From contig NC_023758.2 in assembly GCF_000499845.2 (NCBI RefSeq), positions 17,188,088 through 17,252,087 on the forward strand: 64,000 nucleotides of DNA, in the 5' to 3' direction. The translations under genes and the position numbers were made by a program. Origin of the DNA: Phaseolus vulgaris (taxonomy: Eukaryota > Streptophyta > Magnoliopsida > Fabales > Fabaceae). Of this stretch, positions 1 through 12,410 are shown in pieces (within the stretch, counting starts at the first letter, position 1; each line of letters begins with the position of its first letter). The notes under the pieces are model-generated. The model ran no database searches, was not told the DNA's origin, and saw only the letters and a program-made list of their open reading frames with translations.

Positions 1-2580
1 ATTCTCATGCATTATTTTATTTTATTTTTCCAGCTGTTGTTGAATTTTGTTCTTGCTTATGGAATGGGATTTTGGTGATTTGAAGTCTGCAAATTGGAAA
101 GTAGCTTCGAATTTAATCTTCTTCCCACATGCCTCCTCTCCTCTATCATTTCATTCTCCCACTCCTCCAAACAATCTTCTTTTTTATTATTAAAACTAAC
201 TTTCTTTCTACCTACAAAACTCCATAACTAATCTATGTTTAGATATGATAAGAGGAAACTTAGGTCTCTACTCTCATCAAAGAGTTACAACTTTTACTCT
301 ATAATGCCCTTGCCTCCATTTCATCCAAGTTCTTATTAGATACTTAATAATATTTTATCTTTTAAACTATAATATAATCAATGCAATTAATGTAATTGCT
401 CATCAAATAAATAAATGCCTTCAAGAATTGGAAAATTTATAAAAGAAAAAAAAATTGAGTATGCTGAGTTTCTACTCTAGTTAGTAGCCTTCGTAAAATG
501 TATTTTTGTAACTTTTGGTCCATCCGAATACATTATATTCTATTGTGTAAAGTTGTATTATTATTAAAAATATTATTAAATTGAAATATTAATTAAATTA
601 AATATTATTTTATAGAAAAAACTATTATTATTTAAAATATTTTTTATTATTAATAAAATTTATAATTAATTTTAAATTAATATTTAGTTAGTTACCAAAA
701 TTTTAGTAAACTAATTGTAAAATTTTATTGACCAATGTTTCAAAATAGAATTTATATTCATAAGCATTGAAGTGTCTTTTGAGTATATTCTTAGGGCCTT
801 TATTAGTTGTGGAAAGACTTCTTTATTCCTAAAAGTTAACGATGCTGTGCTTTTCAATTTATAGTGACTTTCACTATTTTCATGTTTATTTTCTCACCAA
901 AATTGTTTTGTAAGACAATAAATTATTTTATGTTTGTAGAGATTTCAAATTGACCATTTAGAGACTTGTCAATAAAGAAATAAGAAAGTAGTAACATGTA
1001 CATCATATTTTTTTTATTAGTTTCTTTTATTTTATTCCATCAAACAATTCATGTATAAATATTTTTTTTTTCATATTTTCAATATAATTTTGTTGATAAA
1101 TAAAAATATTAAATTATTGAGTTTTAAATCAAATTTATTTCTTAAATTTATTTTAAAAAAATATAAAAAAAAGTATATATTACAAATTTGTAAAAAAAAT
1201 ATCATGAAAATATTTCACATAATAACGTGAAATGATTCAAACTTATCTATTTGTTTCACATTGTAATTTTGTTATTCTTAAAATTTTAATTATTTATCAT
1301 TATCGAGATGACTTAACTTAAAATTCACATGCTCACATGGAAGAGAATAAATAACACACAAACTTAAAGACTTAAAAGGAAAAATGTATTAATTATTGAT
1401 ACAGTACTTGGAGAAAATTTTCTAAGAGAACAGCTTAAACTATCAAACTCTCAAGACACTCAATCTCACACAAAATCAATTAATTTGATATACTAAAAAG
1501 TAAAACAATATAAGAGAATAGTCTTCTATTTCTATTTATAAGAATGTGTGCTCAGGAGACTAAATAAGGTGTGAAATAGAAATAAAACAAACTAATTAAA
1601 AGAAATAGAAACCCCAATTATGATAGAATGTATGAGAGGAAGTTGCAATTTTTCTATTACTCATGTAATGTAATGATTGGTCACTTAGGTACATTAACTA
1701 TTTCTAATTACCTTTAATAAAACTTAAGTTTATGTTAATTATTTGTTCTTAAACATGTTAGAAGCTTCTAGAATATTTTAGAATGAATGTTCAATTAAAA
1801 GAATTTTATTTAAAATATTCTAAGAATGTTTTGAAACATTCTTTTAAAGTCATCCTTCCTTTTAAAGATTATGTTTATCCATTCCTTCTTCTCTTATTCA
1901 TGTTACATGGAGCAACTTCTTGATATTTTCATTATATTGTCTCCCATCAATAAAAATTAATAAGAAAATTCAAAAATTGTATTTTTTTTTCTCATCTCTT
2001 TAATTAACGGTGATGTTTTTTAGACTATCATCATTCTTTACTCAAAACATTTTTCTCACAAAAGTAACTAAGAACAACTTTTCCTTTTAAGTGTAAGAAA
2101 ATTCAAAATAGTTTTTTTATTCCGTGTGTTAATTTGTATTGGCGAACACAATGTCAGACCTAGATGATAGAAGTGCGTTAGATTATGAATAAAGTTGGTT
2201 TAACACTGTAAATAATAAAAATAACTATTTTTACAAATATTTTAAAATAATATTATATTAAAATAAAATAATAATTTATTTAAAGTGTCAAATAAATATA
2301 ATAGTGTCAATGTATTATTGTTCAAAGACTATCTGTGTACTTCAATGATAACTTTTTGCCTTTTTTTTACAAAATCAAAGGAATTTAACTTCAAAACAAT
2401 AGATAAATTAGAAATAATTCTTTTTTAAAAAGAAATATAAGAGAGAGAAAATCTATAATTTAAAATTATTTTATAAACAAATTAAAAATAAAAATTCAAA
2501 AGAGTTGTATGTTAAGAGAAGTTAAACTAATTTGAACTTTTCCTTTTTAAAAATATTTGTAAAAAAGTTTCATTAAACAT
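1..2580. other. AT-rich intergenic DNA, no gene seen
   Basis: Very AT-rich sequence with many homopolymer runs and no open reading frame that resembles a protein. No RNA gene, intact transposon end or clear promoter was recognised. It may include old transposon debris too decayed to name. Confidence 0.6.
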
Positions 2581-2713
2581 TGGGAGATCCCACCTCAACC
2601 AGATATTAGAGTTTTTCAATGTATATAAGTGGATGTAAACCTCAACCTAATGAGTCGGTTTTATGAGATTGAATTAAACTTAAAGTCCACTTTTGTAATA
2701 TGGTATCAGAGTC
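2581..2713 (+). mobile_element. TRIM-like LTR fragment with primer binding site
   Basis: A short segment beginning TGGGAGATCCCACCTCAACC and running to about 2700 is followed directly by TGGTATCAGAGTC at 2701-2713. That matches the usual primer binding site for initiator methionine tRNA in plant Ty1/copia and TRIM elements. Its length suits a miniature LTR retrotransposon. No second LTR, polypurine tract or target duplication was located, so it is called a fragment. The downstream 71-codon ORF starting inside it is not a gene. Confidence 0.5.
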
Positions 2714-4384
2714 ATTTTCAAATCTATCCGAGTATTTATTGGAAGCCGGTTACATGTTATTTTACCTTAAAAATAGTGTTTTATTGTGTACCACTACATA
2801 TTTTATCTTGTAGTTTTATCATTCTGTATAACAACTTGTTATAAGAAGTGTTGAGAGAGGATATATGGTTGCCCTTGGTAGGGAGATAAACTGACCTTAT
2901 CAGTGAGACGTGAATATTACAACAAACAAAGTGTGCTTCATGTAGCTAAGAAAGTAAGATGTTCTTGGCTTCTTGCTACCATGATAAAAAATCAAAGCAC
3001 AGATATATCTGAAAAAGGGTGAAAAAGAAGTTCCACTTGGTTGAGGATAAGCATAATCTTCATTCAGGAGACACATGACAACCAAAAGCAATCGAACACC
3101 ATCAGTAGGGTTACTGTCATTTGATGTTTGGTGTTGCCAATTTAAGACCTTTTGCTACTTCAAATTTGAAAAGGGAGTGGCTTCCTGCACTACTTGTAAG
3201 CTATATTTATCATTCAAACTTAATTCAACTTAACGATTAAGGATGCTTTGTCGATTCATCGTAAATAAAACTGTTGGTTTGTTGATTGATGAAAAGATGC
3301 ATATTCCTCCATAATGTCCCTGTCTATGCATTATTACTCAACAACTTTGCACTCTCACTCATATCATATCACCTCATATACGATGCATGATTTGCTATAA
3401 TACTATTATTTTCCATACCAAAATATTAAGGGTGGAAAAAGGAGCATGAGAAGTTGTACTAACTGTATTTACTATACTTCTAATTCCGAAGAAACATAAT
3501 TCTTCAAGGCCAAAGGCATATGTAGCAAGAGTCTATTTTTCATTCTCTTTATATATATGACTTTGTTTTTTAATAATACGTTAGTTGAAGCTAGCTGTGA
3601 CCTGTCAAATTAAGTAATTTTGATTTAATTTGAAGATGATTGATATAACATTGGAACAGGGAAGTTTCTATCTGTAAGTCGAGAGCAGAGCAGAGTTTGA
3701 TCGTAGTATTTTTTTATGTTCATGAATTATGCAATGTAATCCTTCCTTTATGTAGTAGGCATAACATGTGCAATCATTATTATTCTTAGCGAACAAATAA
3801 TTTAAGTGTTTTTTTTTATCCTAATCTTAATTTCTAAAACCTCAAATCATGGAGTTTGTTGACCAGCAGCCTCACCACACATCACCAACTCCACTTTGAT
3901 GCCCAATTAAATCAAACTAAACCGTTTTTGGTATCTATTTATTGCCGTCAGGGTACGTAATAATTAAGAAGTTAATAAATTAATAAACTAAAATCTTTAT
4001 TAGTAAAAATATAGTTTTTAATCATCATGCTAAGAAGAATGAAAAGCTAAACCTAAAAGGAAGACTAAAGCAAAGGTCATTGAAGTTAAGGGGGTTATTA
4101 ATTAGCATGACCAAAATTTCTAACAGCTCTAAACCCCAAATTGACTTCTTCCTCTTCTTCTTCTTTCAAGTGGCTATAACTTCACTTTCAATCTTTGGCA
4201 TAGTTTCCATTGTTGAAATATGACAAAACACCTGTAGCCATCCAATAAGACCACCACACACATTTCTTCAAACTCACCTTAATTTCATTCACTCACTCTC
4301 TCTCACTCCCTCACACCCACTCGGTTCCTTCTTCCTTCATTTTCCTTTTCCTTTTCATTTCTTTTTCCCTCTCACCATCCAAAC
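2714..4384. other. Intergenic DNA and upstream region of the proline-rich gene
   Basis: No coding sequence was recognised. The last 130 bases before 4385 are strongly pyrimidine-rich (many CTC, TTC and CACTC runs), typical of a plant 5' untranslated leader and core promoter. No unambiguous TATA box could be assigned at the expected distance. Confidence 0.5.
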
Positions 4385-4846
4385 ATGTCCTCCTCTCACC
4401 CAAACCCAGCAACATCATCCACTCTTATCTTCCTCTCAATGTTACTCCTTTGTTTTCCAACAACAACAAAAACCGACAACCCACCATGCCCCTATCCATG
4501 TTACCCACCACCCACCGGAATCGTCACTCCCACAACCCCTTCATCTGGCGCTGGTTCCACTGTTCCACCGGCACCACCTCAACCCGGGTTAGCATATCCG
4601 CCACCTACCGGGACCTACCCTTATTACCCAACACCGCCTTACGGCGGCGGAGTCGACAACAGCGGCGGCGGAGGTGGTGTTTTCGCCACCCCACCACCTC
4701 CTGACCCTATTCTTCCCTACTTTCCATTCTACTACAGGAAGCCACCCCACAAGCCAGAAGACAACTCAGCACCCACCAGTTTGAAGAAACGAAAAGAGAT
4801 GGTTTTCACCACTGGTTTATTGTCGCTGCTTCTTCTCTTTGTATAA
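4385..4846 (+). CDS. Small secreted proline-rich (extensin-like) protein
   Basis: Single-exon protein of 153 residues. The N-terminus has a hydrophobic signal sequence (about residues 12-26, LIFLSMLLLCF core), predicting secretion. Residues about 31-115 are rich in Pro, Tyr and Gly, including a paired-cysteine motif CPYPCYPPPT, repeated PPPTGTYPYYP-like stretches and a Gly-rich spacer (GGGVDNSGGGGG). After a charged KKRKE segment the protein ends in a hydrophobic tail (about residues 141-153), compatible with a GPI-anchor signal or a membrane segment. This architecture fits small hydroxyproline-rich or LRX-like cell-wall proteins of plants, where prolines next to Ser/Pro are usually hydroxylated and glycosylated. 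The first ATG after a pyrimidine-rich leader was taken as start. Base composition is clearly more GC-rich than its surroundings. A shorter ORF in another frame (4450-4704) is a shadow. The exact role is unknown. Confidence 0.8.
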   Translation: MSSSHPNPATSSTLIFLSMLLLCFPTTTKTDNPPCPYPCYPPPTGIVTPTTPSSGAGSTVPPAPPQPGLAYPPPTGTYPYYPTPPYGGGVDNSGGGGGVFATPPPPDPILPYFPFYYRKPPHKPEDNSAPTSLKKRKEMVFTTGLLSLLLLFV

Positions 4847-6367
4847 CTCTCTTCATCGAAATCTTAATCTTAATGTACTCTAAATTGTTAATTTAATGTT
4901 TTTTCTATTGTTTTGAGAAATATAATGGTAAGTGATCCACGTTTTTTTGTTGCGATTTTAGAAAATATTACTATATCTGTTGCTTGCGGGTGTGTGCATG
5001 ATGTAGTTCTTCAGGGGAAGGGGAAAACAGGAGGAAACAGAGGAAAACAAAAGGATAAGAACTAGGAGATTTTAGTTCGTGATGTAAACTAATTCATTTA
5101 TCAATTTATTAATTAAACTGTTTTTTAAGGAGAAAATAAATTGTTAATTTTGAGCATTTTTGTCTGAATTGAATTGAATGTTATAATTATTAGGATAGAG
5201 TCACAGCTATATATTTATGTCACCTGCTTTGCATAGTTTTATGTAGTGTTCTTATTTTCTACTTTCTTCTTCTGCTTTCTACTTTCTTAGTTTGTTCTTA
5301 ATTTTACACCAAAAAGTTGTTTCTTTTAATATACTTTAGGAGAAAAGAAAAACTATATTTAAAAGGTAGTATGATAGTAAAAGATTGAATAATAAAATTA
5401 AGCATAAGATAGCGAGTGAAGAAAATCAAAGATAATTTTATAAATGGTTCTCCTCTAATAAAAAAAAGAAAAAGTCTGAAGTGTGCTACATTTTCCTTTA
5501 TGCTTTAGTTGCAAGAAATTTCATTACAACTTTGTTAAAGCTTTTAATTTAATTAACTATTTGTCTCTATAAACATGCATATTTTTATTTTAGTCTTTAC
5601 ATATAAAAAGATCATGTATCAGTTTTTTTTATGTATTTTTCCTTTACTGCTTGTCATTGGCTGATATGCATTGCTTTTAATTTTTCTAAACGTCAACTAC
5701 TTGTTTGCACTGTTTTTATCCTATCATGGCATATTCAATTATTTAATTACTAATTTGATCCTTATAATTGTCCAAACATGTTTTTCTCTGTCTTTACTTT
5801 TGTGATTTAATTATTATATTTTACATTTTAGTTTCGATACAAAAAAATTATGTTTAATCTTTGTTATTAATTTTCAAGTAAAGCTGTTAACTTCAGATAC
5901 TTAACATTGTTGTAAAACTGCCATAGTTTTTCTTGTGAATAAAAAAATGGAAAAAAAAACATTGTATCTTGTGTTAGAGAGGATTTTCTACTGACATCAT
6001 GGAATTCAATAATGGTTGGGTATGTATACAATGACATATTGATTGAGGTTCAGATTTTGTGAATAGTTTAGAAGATTGTGTGTGTGTAGTTAATTTAGCT
6101 TTGTGAGTGTATTGGTTATTTCTATAAAGAATAAAAGAAGAGAGGGATTGAGAAAGAAAGGAGGCGAGAAACTTTAGACAAGAATGAAAAATAAACAAGT
6201 GGAGGGGGCTTTGATGCGAAAATCCTTGCCGTTATGGTTATATGGTAGATCATTTTTTTGTTTTCAAACATTTTTTGAATTTAATAATAGATAAAGGAGT
6301 TCTTTTTTGTTTTTTTTTTTTATAAAGGAGTTCACCATATACCACCACAATTCATGCCAAAACAACT
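4847..6367. other. Intergenic DNA, no gene seen
   Basis: AT-rich sequence downstream of the proline-rich gene. No protein-like reading frame, RNA gene or transposon terminus was recognised. A TG microsatellite-like stretch lies near 6077-6087. Confidence 0.5.
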
Positions 6368-7760
6368 TCAAAAATTTATGTCTTGAGCTAGAGAATTCAA
6401 TATGAGGTAGGTTGGTTCGAATTGAAAGTAGTGGTGTAGCTTTCTAGCAATTGTAACAACAGCAAGGACACTCTTTTCAATCTTTTGGTAACGGATCTTA
6501 GGTTCTTGTAAAACTTTACTTACAAAGTAAATACTTTTTTGTACTTTCTCAATCTCTTGAAACAAAGCCAAATCGGTGGGGTGATGTGCAACATCAATGG
6601 GATGGGATTTGAGGTAATAGTTTTGAAAGAATAAGTGATTGAGCCAAGAATTTATGGTTGAGCACTTCTCAAATTTGTCTCAATTCCTTGATGAGTTAAC
6701 ATAAACCACAAAATTTTACTTACTTGTATCCCAAATACACATTTCTCTAGGTTTAGCTTCAATTGGTACCGGTTAGAGAACCACGACGAAAATTCTGACT
6801 ACATTTATGTTAAACATGGGATAGAAAAATTTATTCATAAGGTCGTCAATTTTTTAGTCCAAACAAAAAACATTTATAATAATTAGATGTTTTAGCCATG
6901 AAAACATTTTTATATTCATCACTTAAAATTCATACAAATATGAATATATCTTGAATATGGATCCATAAAGTTGAGCACCTCTTAGCCCGATGCTCCATCC
7001 ACCAAACAATCAATGTTGAGTAATGGTCAAGAATTTTTTGGACATGCCTTGTTTAAATCCATGAAATCGTTACACCTCCTCCATTACTTGAAGACTTATC
7101 ACCATTACAACATTATCTAAGTCAAGTATTGTATTTCTTGAATGTGACTGAACCCAACTAGTTTTATGGTTTTCTCTTTTATCACTTCCTCATTTCTTCA
7201 CCAAATTTTCTTATCCTTTAGATGATAAGTTTGGCCAAAGGATCCAAGGCCAACCTCTGGAATAAGAAATCAAGATTGATTCTCAGCATATCAACAACTA
7301 ACCATGCATATACCGTGATGTTGACTATAAATAGCTGGATAGGCTTTCTTCAAGGTGGGCATCTAGATTCATACGCATCTTGACATTTTTTTTTATCTTT
7401 AAGTAAAATTTCCTTCAAATCTTTGCCAAGTTGGGATTCCTTTCTTCAAGTACTACTTTTGGATCTTAATCCAAAACATTTACCACTTGATTCATCTTTA
7501 ATAAAAATATGTGCATAATTATGTAAACTACATTCGTAGCACTTCTAAGCTATGTGCTAGTCTACTCAGATAACTCATTCGTTTCCATGAGAGGTTTGGT
7601 ATATGACTTTAAGATAGGATGTGGAAACTACAACCACGACTTCTTAAAAAATAATTGACCTAAGAGAATGTTGTTTGAAGGAACGTTGACAACTAGGTAC
7701 CAAATGCATAATGTTTTGATGGACTCCCTTATGCTGCTTATTCTTGATTCAACATATCCT
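6368..7760 (-). pseudogene. Decayed Ty3/gypsy pol relic (protease to RNase H)
   Basis: Several minus-strand blocks, in the correct order, resemble a Ty3/gypsy polyprotein. Near 7610-7760 a protease-side block reads YLVVNVPSNNILLG, like the YLVVDAPSSYNILLGRP motif of plant gypsy elements. Near 6650-6700 there is LTHQGIETN, like the RT connection motif LTHRGIEAN. At 6368-6571 there is an RNase H block with KSIYFVSKVLQ and RYQKIEKSVLAVV. The blocks are separated by stops, frameshifts and unrecognisable sequence, so no functional protein can be made. LTRs were not found. The RNase H block resembles the second Ty3 relic at 50883-54222 but is far more decayed. Confidence 0.6.
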
Positions 7761-8909
7761 CTCATCTTTACTTGATCTGTTGGGAAACCCCTCGAGTAAT
7801 CCATCAAAAGATTTTAGAGATTTTTTTAGAATAATTTGAAGATCAATAAAGGTGTCATAATATTAATATGTTGATCATGCTTCCTTGGTATACCAAGACC
7901 CGGTGCACATTCTACCAAGACTCGGTGAACATTCTAACTCATCATAACCATATATATAACCACTAGTTAATTATCATGTTCCTCCTATAAAATAGATGGT
8001 TGGAGTCTTGGTGGGTACAAAATCCCTAATTGTTAAATTCATTACCTCCAAGAATATTGTGTTTTAGCCAAACTTTTGCATTCTCCTTTAGCAAATCCCT
8101 TGCAATAATATTGATATCCTTTATTACAAAAATTTTATGTTCATTATTTTTTGATTTCTCCTTCTTAACTCTTGTCAAACTCACCATTTTCTTGTTGTTT
8201 CCTGTAAATCACCAAACTCTCTCTTTGATTAATTTTTCAATGTTGTGACCATTAACAAGGTGAAAAAAAAAACATGCATCACAATAAGGACTGAGTTGCT
8301 TATCTGGTCTTTTTATGAACGTCAAAAGCTTTGTTATGTATAACTCCTTCAAAGTTGATGTTTTTATATGTTGACTAACATTAGTTGAAAATCCAAATCA
8401 ACCTAACTATCCTCACAAGTTTGGTAGCTTCAGTCCCTTGTTAATAATCTGGATCCATACTTCTTTAGTTACTTCTCAAGTCTCGTCACAGGTTTTTATA
8501 CGAAATGTCATTGTCTTTCTTTTCATTAAGCCTTTTTTGAATCGTAACCTCTTCAACCTTGATGTGGAGTCAAAATTAGGATTGAACTTCACCTATGTGT
8601 TTTGTTGGCCTTTAAATCATATGTTTTCCAAAAGGACTGCCTTGAAGCCTTTTAATAAAAATACCATCAAACATTGTCTTAATCGATTAAGGGACTTTTA
8701 CCGTAACATTATAGCAGCTCCTTAGGTACTTGATACAACCCAATTAGACAAGGAGATAACCAAGAACACAACAGACACTTCACAATTAAGTCATTCATCT
8801 CACATCCAAGACAGGGACCCACCAAACTTCAGAAGGACCTCAACAAAAGAAGAATTTGACATAGGTCAGAGCATCAAATGTTCTTTCTTCTGGTCTTTTT
8901 AGAAGACAA
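7761..8909. other. Probable old retrotransposon debris, no gene
   Basis: No intact gene. The region follows the gypsy pol relic and may be its degenerate upstream part, but no motif could be named. ORFs at 8030-8248 and 8438-8725 have no recognisable domain. Confidence 0.4.
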
Positions 8910-9834
8910 CACTAGTGCAGAAAAACAAAACGAGTGCAACTATTTTACATTTATAAGGGCGGCTATATAACTGCATTTGATGAGCACGCATTTGTAAATC
9001 GAAGAGATAAGAAGGTGACTATATAGCCGCATTCGTAAATTCGATTTATAAATGCGACTATTTACATAACCGCATTTATAAATCGCATTTACGAGAGATG
9101 TTTAGGGTTTCTTTTCTTTTTCGTTGTTGATTGGGTTTCTAATCAAAGTTCTTTTCCGAAGAACATGGTCATTATTTTAGCATTTCTTTTGATCTCTTGG
9201 GGCATCCATATCATACCTTTTTGTATTTCATCCCAATGGAAGTCCAAAAAATACAAATAAAAATTCCCCAATGAAACGCAAATATATGACGGAGCAAGAC
9301 GACAACAGCGACGAGGAAGGCACAATAGAAAGCAAATAAAAACCTTCCCAGGCATGACCTTAGTAATGGCATAAGGAAAAACATAAGAGAAATGAAAAAC
9401 ATACAAAAGTCAATGGTGAAGAAGAAGAGAGGAAGACAATGCTTATCGATGGCACGAAGACAATGCAAAGAAGAGAGGAAGAAAAGAGGAAGCACGGTTA
9501 ATGGAGGAAACACATAAGAGAAACGAAGCGTGAGAGAAAGGAGAGTATCAAAACGTAAGTGACGCGTTTCTGAATTAAGGTTTAAAAAGGTTTTAAGAAG
9601 TCGGTTATTTGTAAAGCCGCATTCGTAAATCAAGCATTTTGATTTACAAGGGCGGTTTTATAAATAGTCGCCCTTGTAAATCCAAACGCTTGATTTACAA
9701 GTGCGTCTTTACTAATAGTCACACTTGTAAATGAACTTAATTATAAAAATGTCACCGCGTTTTTAACTGAAGCGTTTGAGCGCAAAGCCGCACTGAATAA
9801 ACCGCACTTGTTTATACATTTTGCACTAGTGCAA
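8907..9834. mobile_element. Small non-autonomous CACTA transposon
   Basis: The element spans 8910-9831 (922 bp). It begins CACTAGTGCAGAAA and ends with the inverted form TTTTGCACTAGTG. It is flanked by an exact 3-bp duplication CAA (8907-8909 and 9832-9834), the target-site length of CACTA (En/Spm) elements. Both ends carry subterminal repeats in direct and inverted orientation based on AATGCGGCTATTTA and TTTATAAATGCG-like units, as in CACTA elements, where they bind the transposase. The ORFs inside (9143-9406, 9211-9633, minus) show no transposase motif. It would need transposase supplied in trans. A related relic lies at about 54795-55101. Confidence 0.8.
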
Positions 9835-10027
9835 GTTTATATGAATAGATTGGGCTCACTTTGGGGGTCCAAATAGAAGAATAAGTTAAAGTAGGATTCA
9901 CTTAGCAAAAATTGGGGTGGACTTAGCATAAATTGGGTTTGTGCCAAACCCACCTTTCATGACAAGTGTTTTTAGGTTTAGGTTTTCTTTGACCTACCTT
10001 CTAGAAGGTTTCTCACAAATGACACCC

Positions 10028-10263
10028 TTACCCCTCTAACCGTGTGTAAAAATCCGTATGTAACGCTGACTTTACATACTGATCAAAATCCGTATGTAAA
10101 AATCCGTATGTAACGCTCACTTTACATACGGATTCAAATCCATATGTAAAAATCCGTATGTAACGCTCACTTTACATATGTATTCAAATCCGTATGTAAT
10201 GCTCACTTTACATACGAATTTGAATCTGTATGTAATAATTGGTATGTAAATAGCAAATTTCTT
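10028..10263. repeat. Subterminal-type tandem repeats with a degenerate CACTA-like end
   Basis: At least four imperfect copies of a unit of about 60 bp based on AATCCGTATGTAA and CGCTCACTTTACATACGG. The two halves are inverted repeats of each other, so each unit can fold. The array stops at AAATTTCTTGTGGTG (to about 10262), whose reverse complement CACCACAAGAAATTT resembles the CACTACAAGAAA termini of CACTA elements. This suggests the right subterminal region of a CACTA-like element whose left end was not found. Confidence 0.55.
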
Positions 10264-11201
10264 GTGGTGATAAAATTATAAAAAAAAAAAAAACAAATTG
10301 AGTACATTCACATTTCAAACTTCAAATTACTAAAGACATTCTAAGTATATGAAAAATTGTTTTCATACTTGTGGAATTTAATCCTTCTTGCTTTCAAAAT
10401 TTCTAAGGACATTAAACCTTCATAGTTAAAGTTTAAATAAGTGCCTTTGAGTCTTCATAAGTATTTTTCTTGTTTGTCTTGTTTTACATTTTGTCATTAT
10501 TTTAATTCCAATTTGGTTTAGCTTTCTAATGAAGACCTGAGAGATAGAGCATCCCCTGACAAAGCCCAACCTTCCAGAAGGACTAGGTCAAAACCAACCA
10601 CTAGCCAGTTCCTTAGAGTCAATCATTCCTTAGAGGATCACTAGGAGTATATCCCAAGTCATGGGAGATGAGCACCAACTAGTCTCTTTGTTTTTAATTT
10701 TTGTAGAGTAAGGTCCATATAGCATAATAGGGGGGTGTACTTATCAAATTGGGCTTGTGCCAAGTTCATTAGGGTTAGGCGGCAACCCTAGCTTCTAGAA
10801 GTTAGGACTAAGGGGTGGCTTATTTTGGTTGTCGTGTGCTTATTTATATGACCTTGATGAACACTTTTACTATTGGACTAAGATTAGGATGCATACCATG
10901 ATTAAAAGTGTATTAACTAGTTTTTTTGTACGGTTTAATATGTATTAATATCATGATACCTTAATATATTTTACACATGGCGGGCGGTCGACACTTGGTA
11001 CCGAGGTGTCCTAGGATCGTTCATCCTTACTCTCATGTTTGAGGGATTTATACAAAAGAATCTTGATTTCATAATTTTAACATTGTTGAATTTGATTTTT
11101 GTTTGTAGGCATTATGGTTCAAGTTGACCTCGAGGTGTTAAATGTCATGAAACAGCTCTTGCAGGCCGCTAAACGATAGAAAGGCTCTATTGAACACATA
11201 G
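10264..11201. other. Intergenic repeat-derived DNA, no gene
   Basis: No protein-like ORF. The sequence around 9840-10030 is partly similar in inverted orientation to about 15040-15200 (for example GGGGGTCCAAATAGAAGAAT against its complement), indicating dispersed LTR-type repeats. Confidence 0.4.
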
Positions 11202-12077
11202 TCTGATGGAGGACCGTCCAAGCCATCATATACAAGAATAAAGACAAAAGAACTATTTATATAAATAGTAATAATCATGTTTAGAATTTGTATGAACTAG
11301 TTTTGGGAGTACTTTGTAAATTAATCAAAGACACTCTAGAAACCTTCAGTTGTCATAGAAGCAAAGGTCCCTAAAGCATCTTAAGAGGACCTACACGACG
11401 CCTCCTTAAGCCACTAAACTTCACCATAGTTATGGTTGCTTAAGGAGTAAGCAACCTCAATCCTCTTCATCTATAAATAGTTCAAATTCACACAATGTAT
11501 TTAGATTTGCATATTATTGAATGAATTATTCAAAATTGAAGCTCATTCTCTCCCAATTCTCCCTTTGCTAGAGAGCCTCCAAAACTTAGTGAAAGCCCTA
11601 AAAGGTTGGCCTCACCTCTTTCTAGTTCCTAGCACCTAAGTCACTCTCAAACCTCACTAATTCACTCTCAATTTCGGTGCATCCTCCTTCATTCCGCTAT
11701 CACTCCATTCCTTCTCCTCAATCCATCACCTTGGATTGCATCAAGTGGATAAGAACACACAAAGATCCTAAGGAAATTCTTCATCTAGCTAACTTTTTGT
11801 TTTGTTTCAACCTTGTAGTATTCCTTTCTTTTATTTTCTTTGCCTTTTACCTCTCTGTAATATTAATGGTTTTCTTAAGTTCATTTGTGCTTCCACACAC
11901 ACAATTTATTGTTTTCAAATTGTTTTGAAGTTTCTTCAAGAAACTTTTGTGAGACATATTTGAAGTAAGCTTTGGCTAGGAAAACCTTGGTACTTAATTA
12001 GTCCATTGTAACTCACCTCGCTTTGTTGGGAGTGAATTTGAAGACTTCTCACTCTAGATTCCTTTACTTAACATCAC
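11202..12077 (+). mobile_element. Probable 5' LTR of a decayed Ty3/gypsy element
   Basis: The segment begins TGATGGAGGACC, resembling the LTR start TGATGGATATCC of the Ty3 element at 40246. It contains a TATA-like CTATAAATAG near 11470, followed by a transcribed-leader-like stretch and CTCAATCCATCACCTTGGATTGC, which recurs near 21610-21640. A gag relic of the same class follows downstream at about 12205. The right boundary is uncertain, and no primer binding site was confirmed. Confidence 0.4.
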
Positions 12078-12410
12078 CAAAATTATACAAATATTTTGTT
12101 TTTGAAATTTTTTGGGATTCACTCTAGTTGACTTTTCAAACACTTGTAAAAATATTTTATATTCAACCATGAGTGGTTTGGTTCATCTCATCAGTGTAGT
12201 GTTCATAGAAATCTTAATGATCAAAATCAAATAGATATCCATTTAAGACTAGACCAACATGAAACAAATATTTTTGAAATAAAAGACATTTTAAACAATT
12301 TTATTATAGATGGAAATTGAAAATCTCATTGTTCTAGAAGTAGACATGGGGAGGGTTCTCATAGACATCCAAGTGTTCACCATCATAGTCCTCCTTATAG
12401 TCATGACGAC

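Noticed and set aside
6400..6440. GGTTCGAAT resembling the T-arm of a tRNA gene
   Set aside because: No matching acceptor stem, anticodon arm or B-box spacing; it lies within the gypsy RNase H relic.
9143..9633. Overlapping minus-strand ORFs (87 and 140 codons) inside the small CACTA element
   Set aside because: Hydrophobic, low-complexity translations without transposase motifs, and they overlap in different frames.
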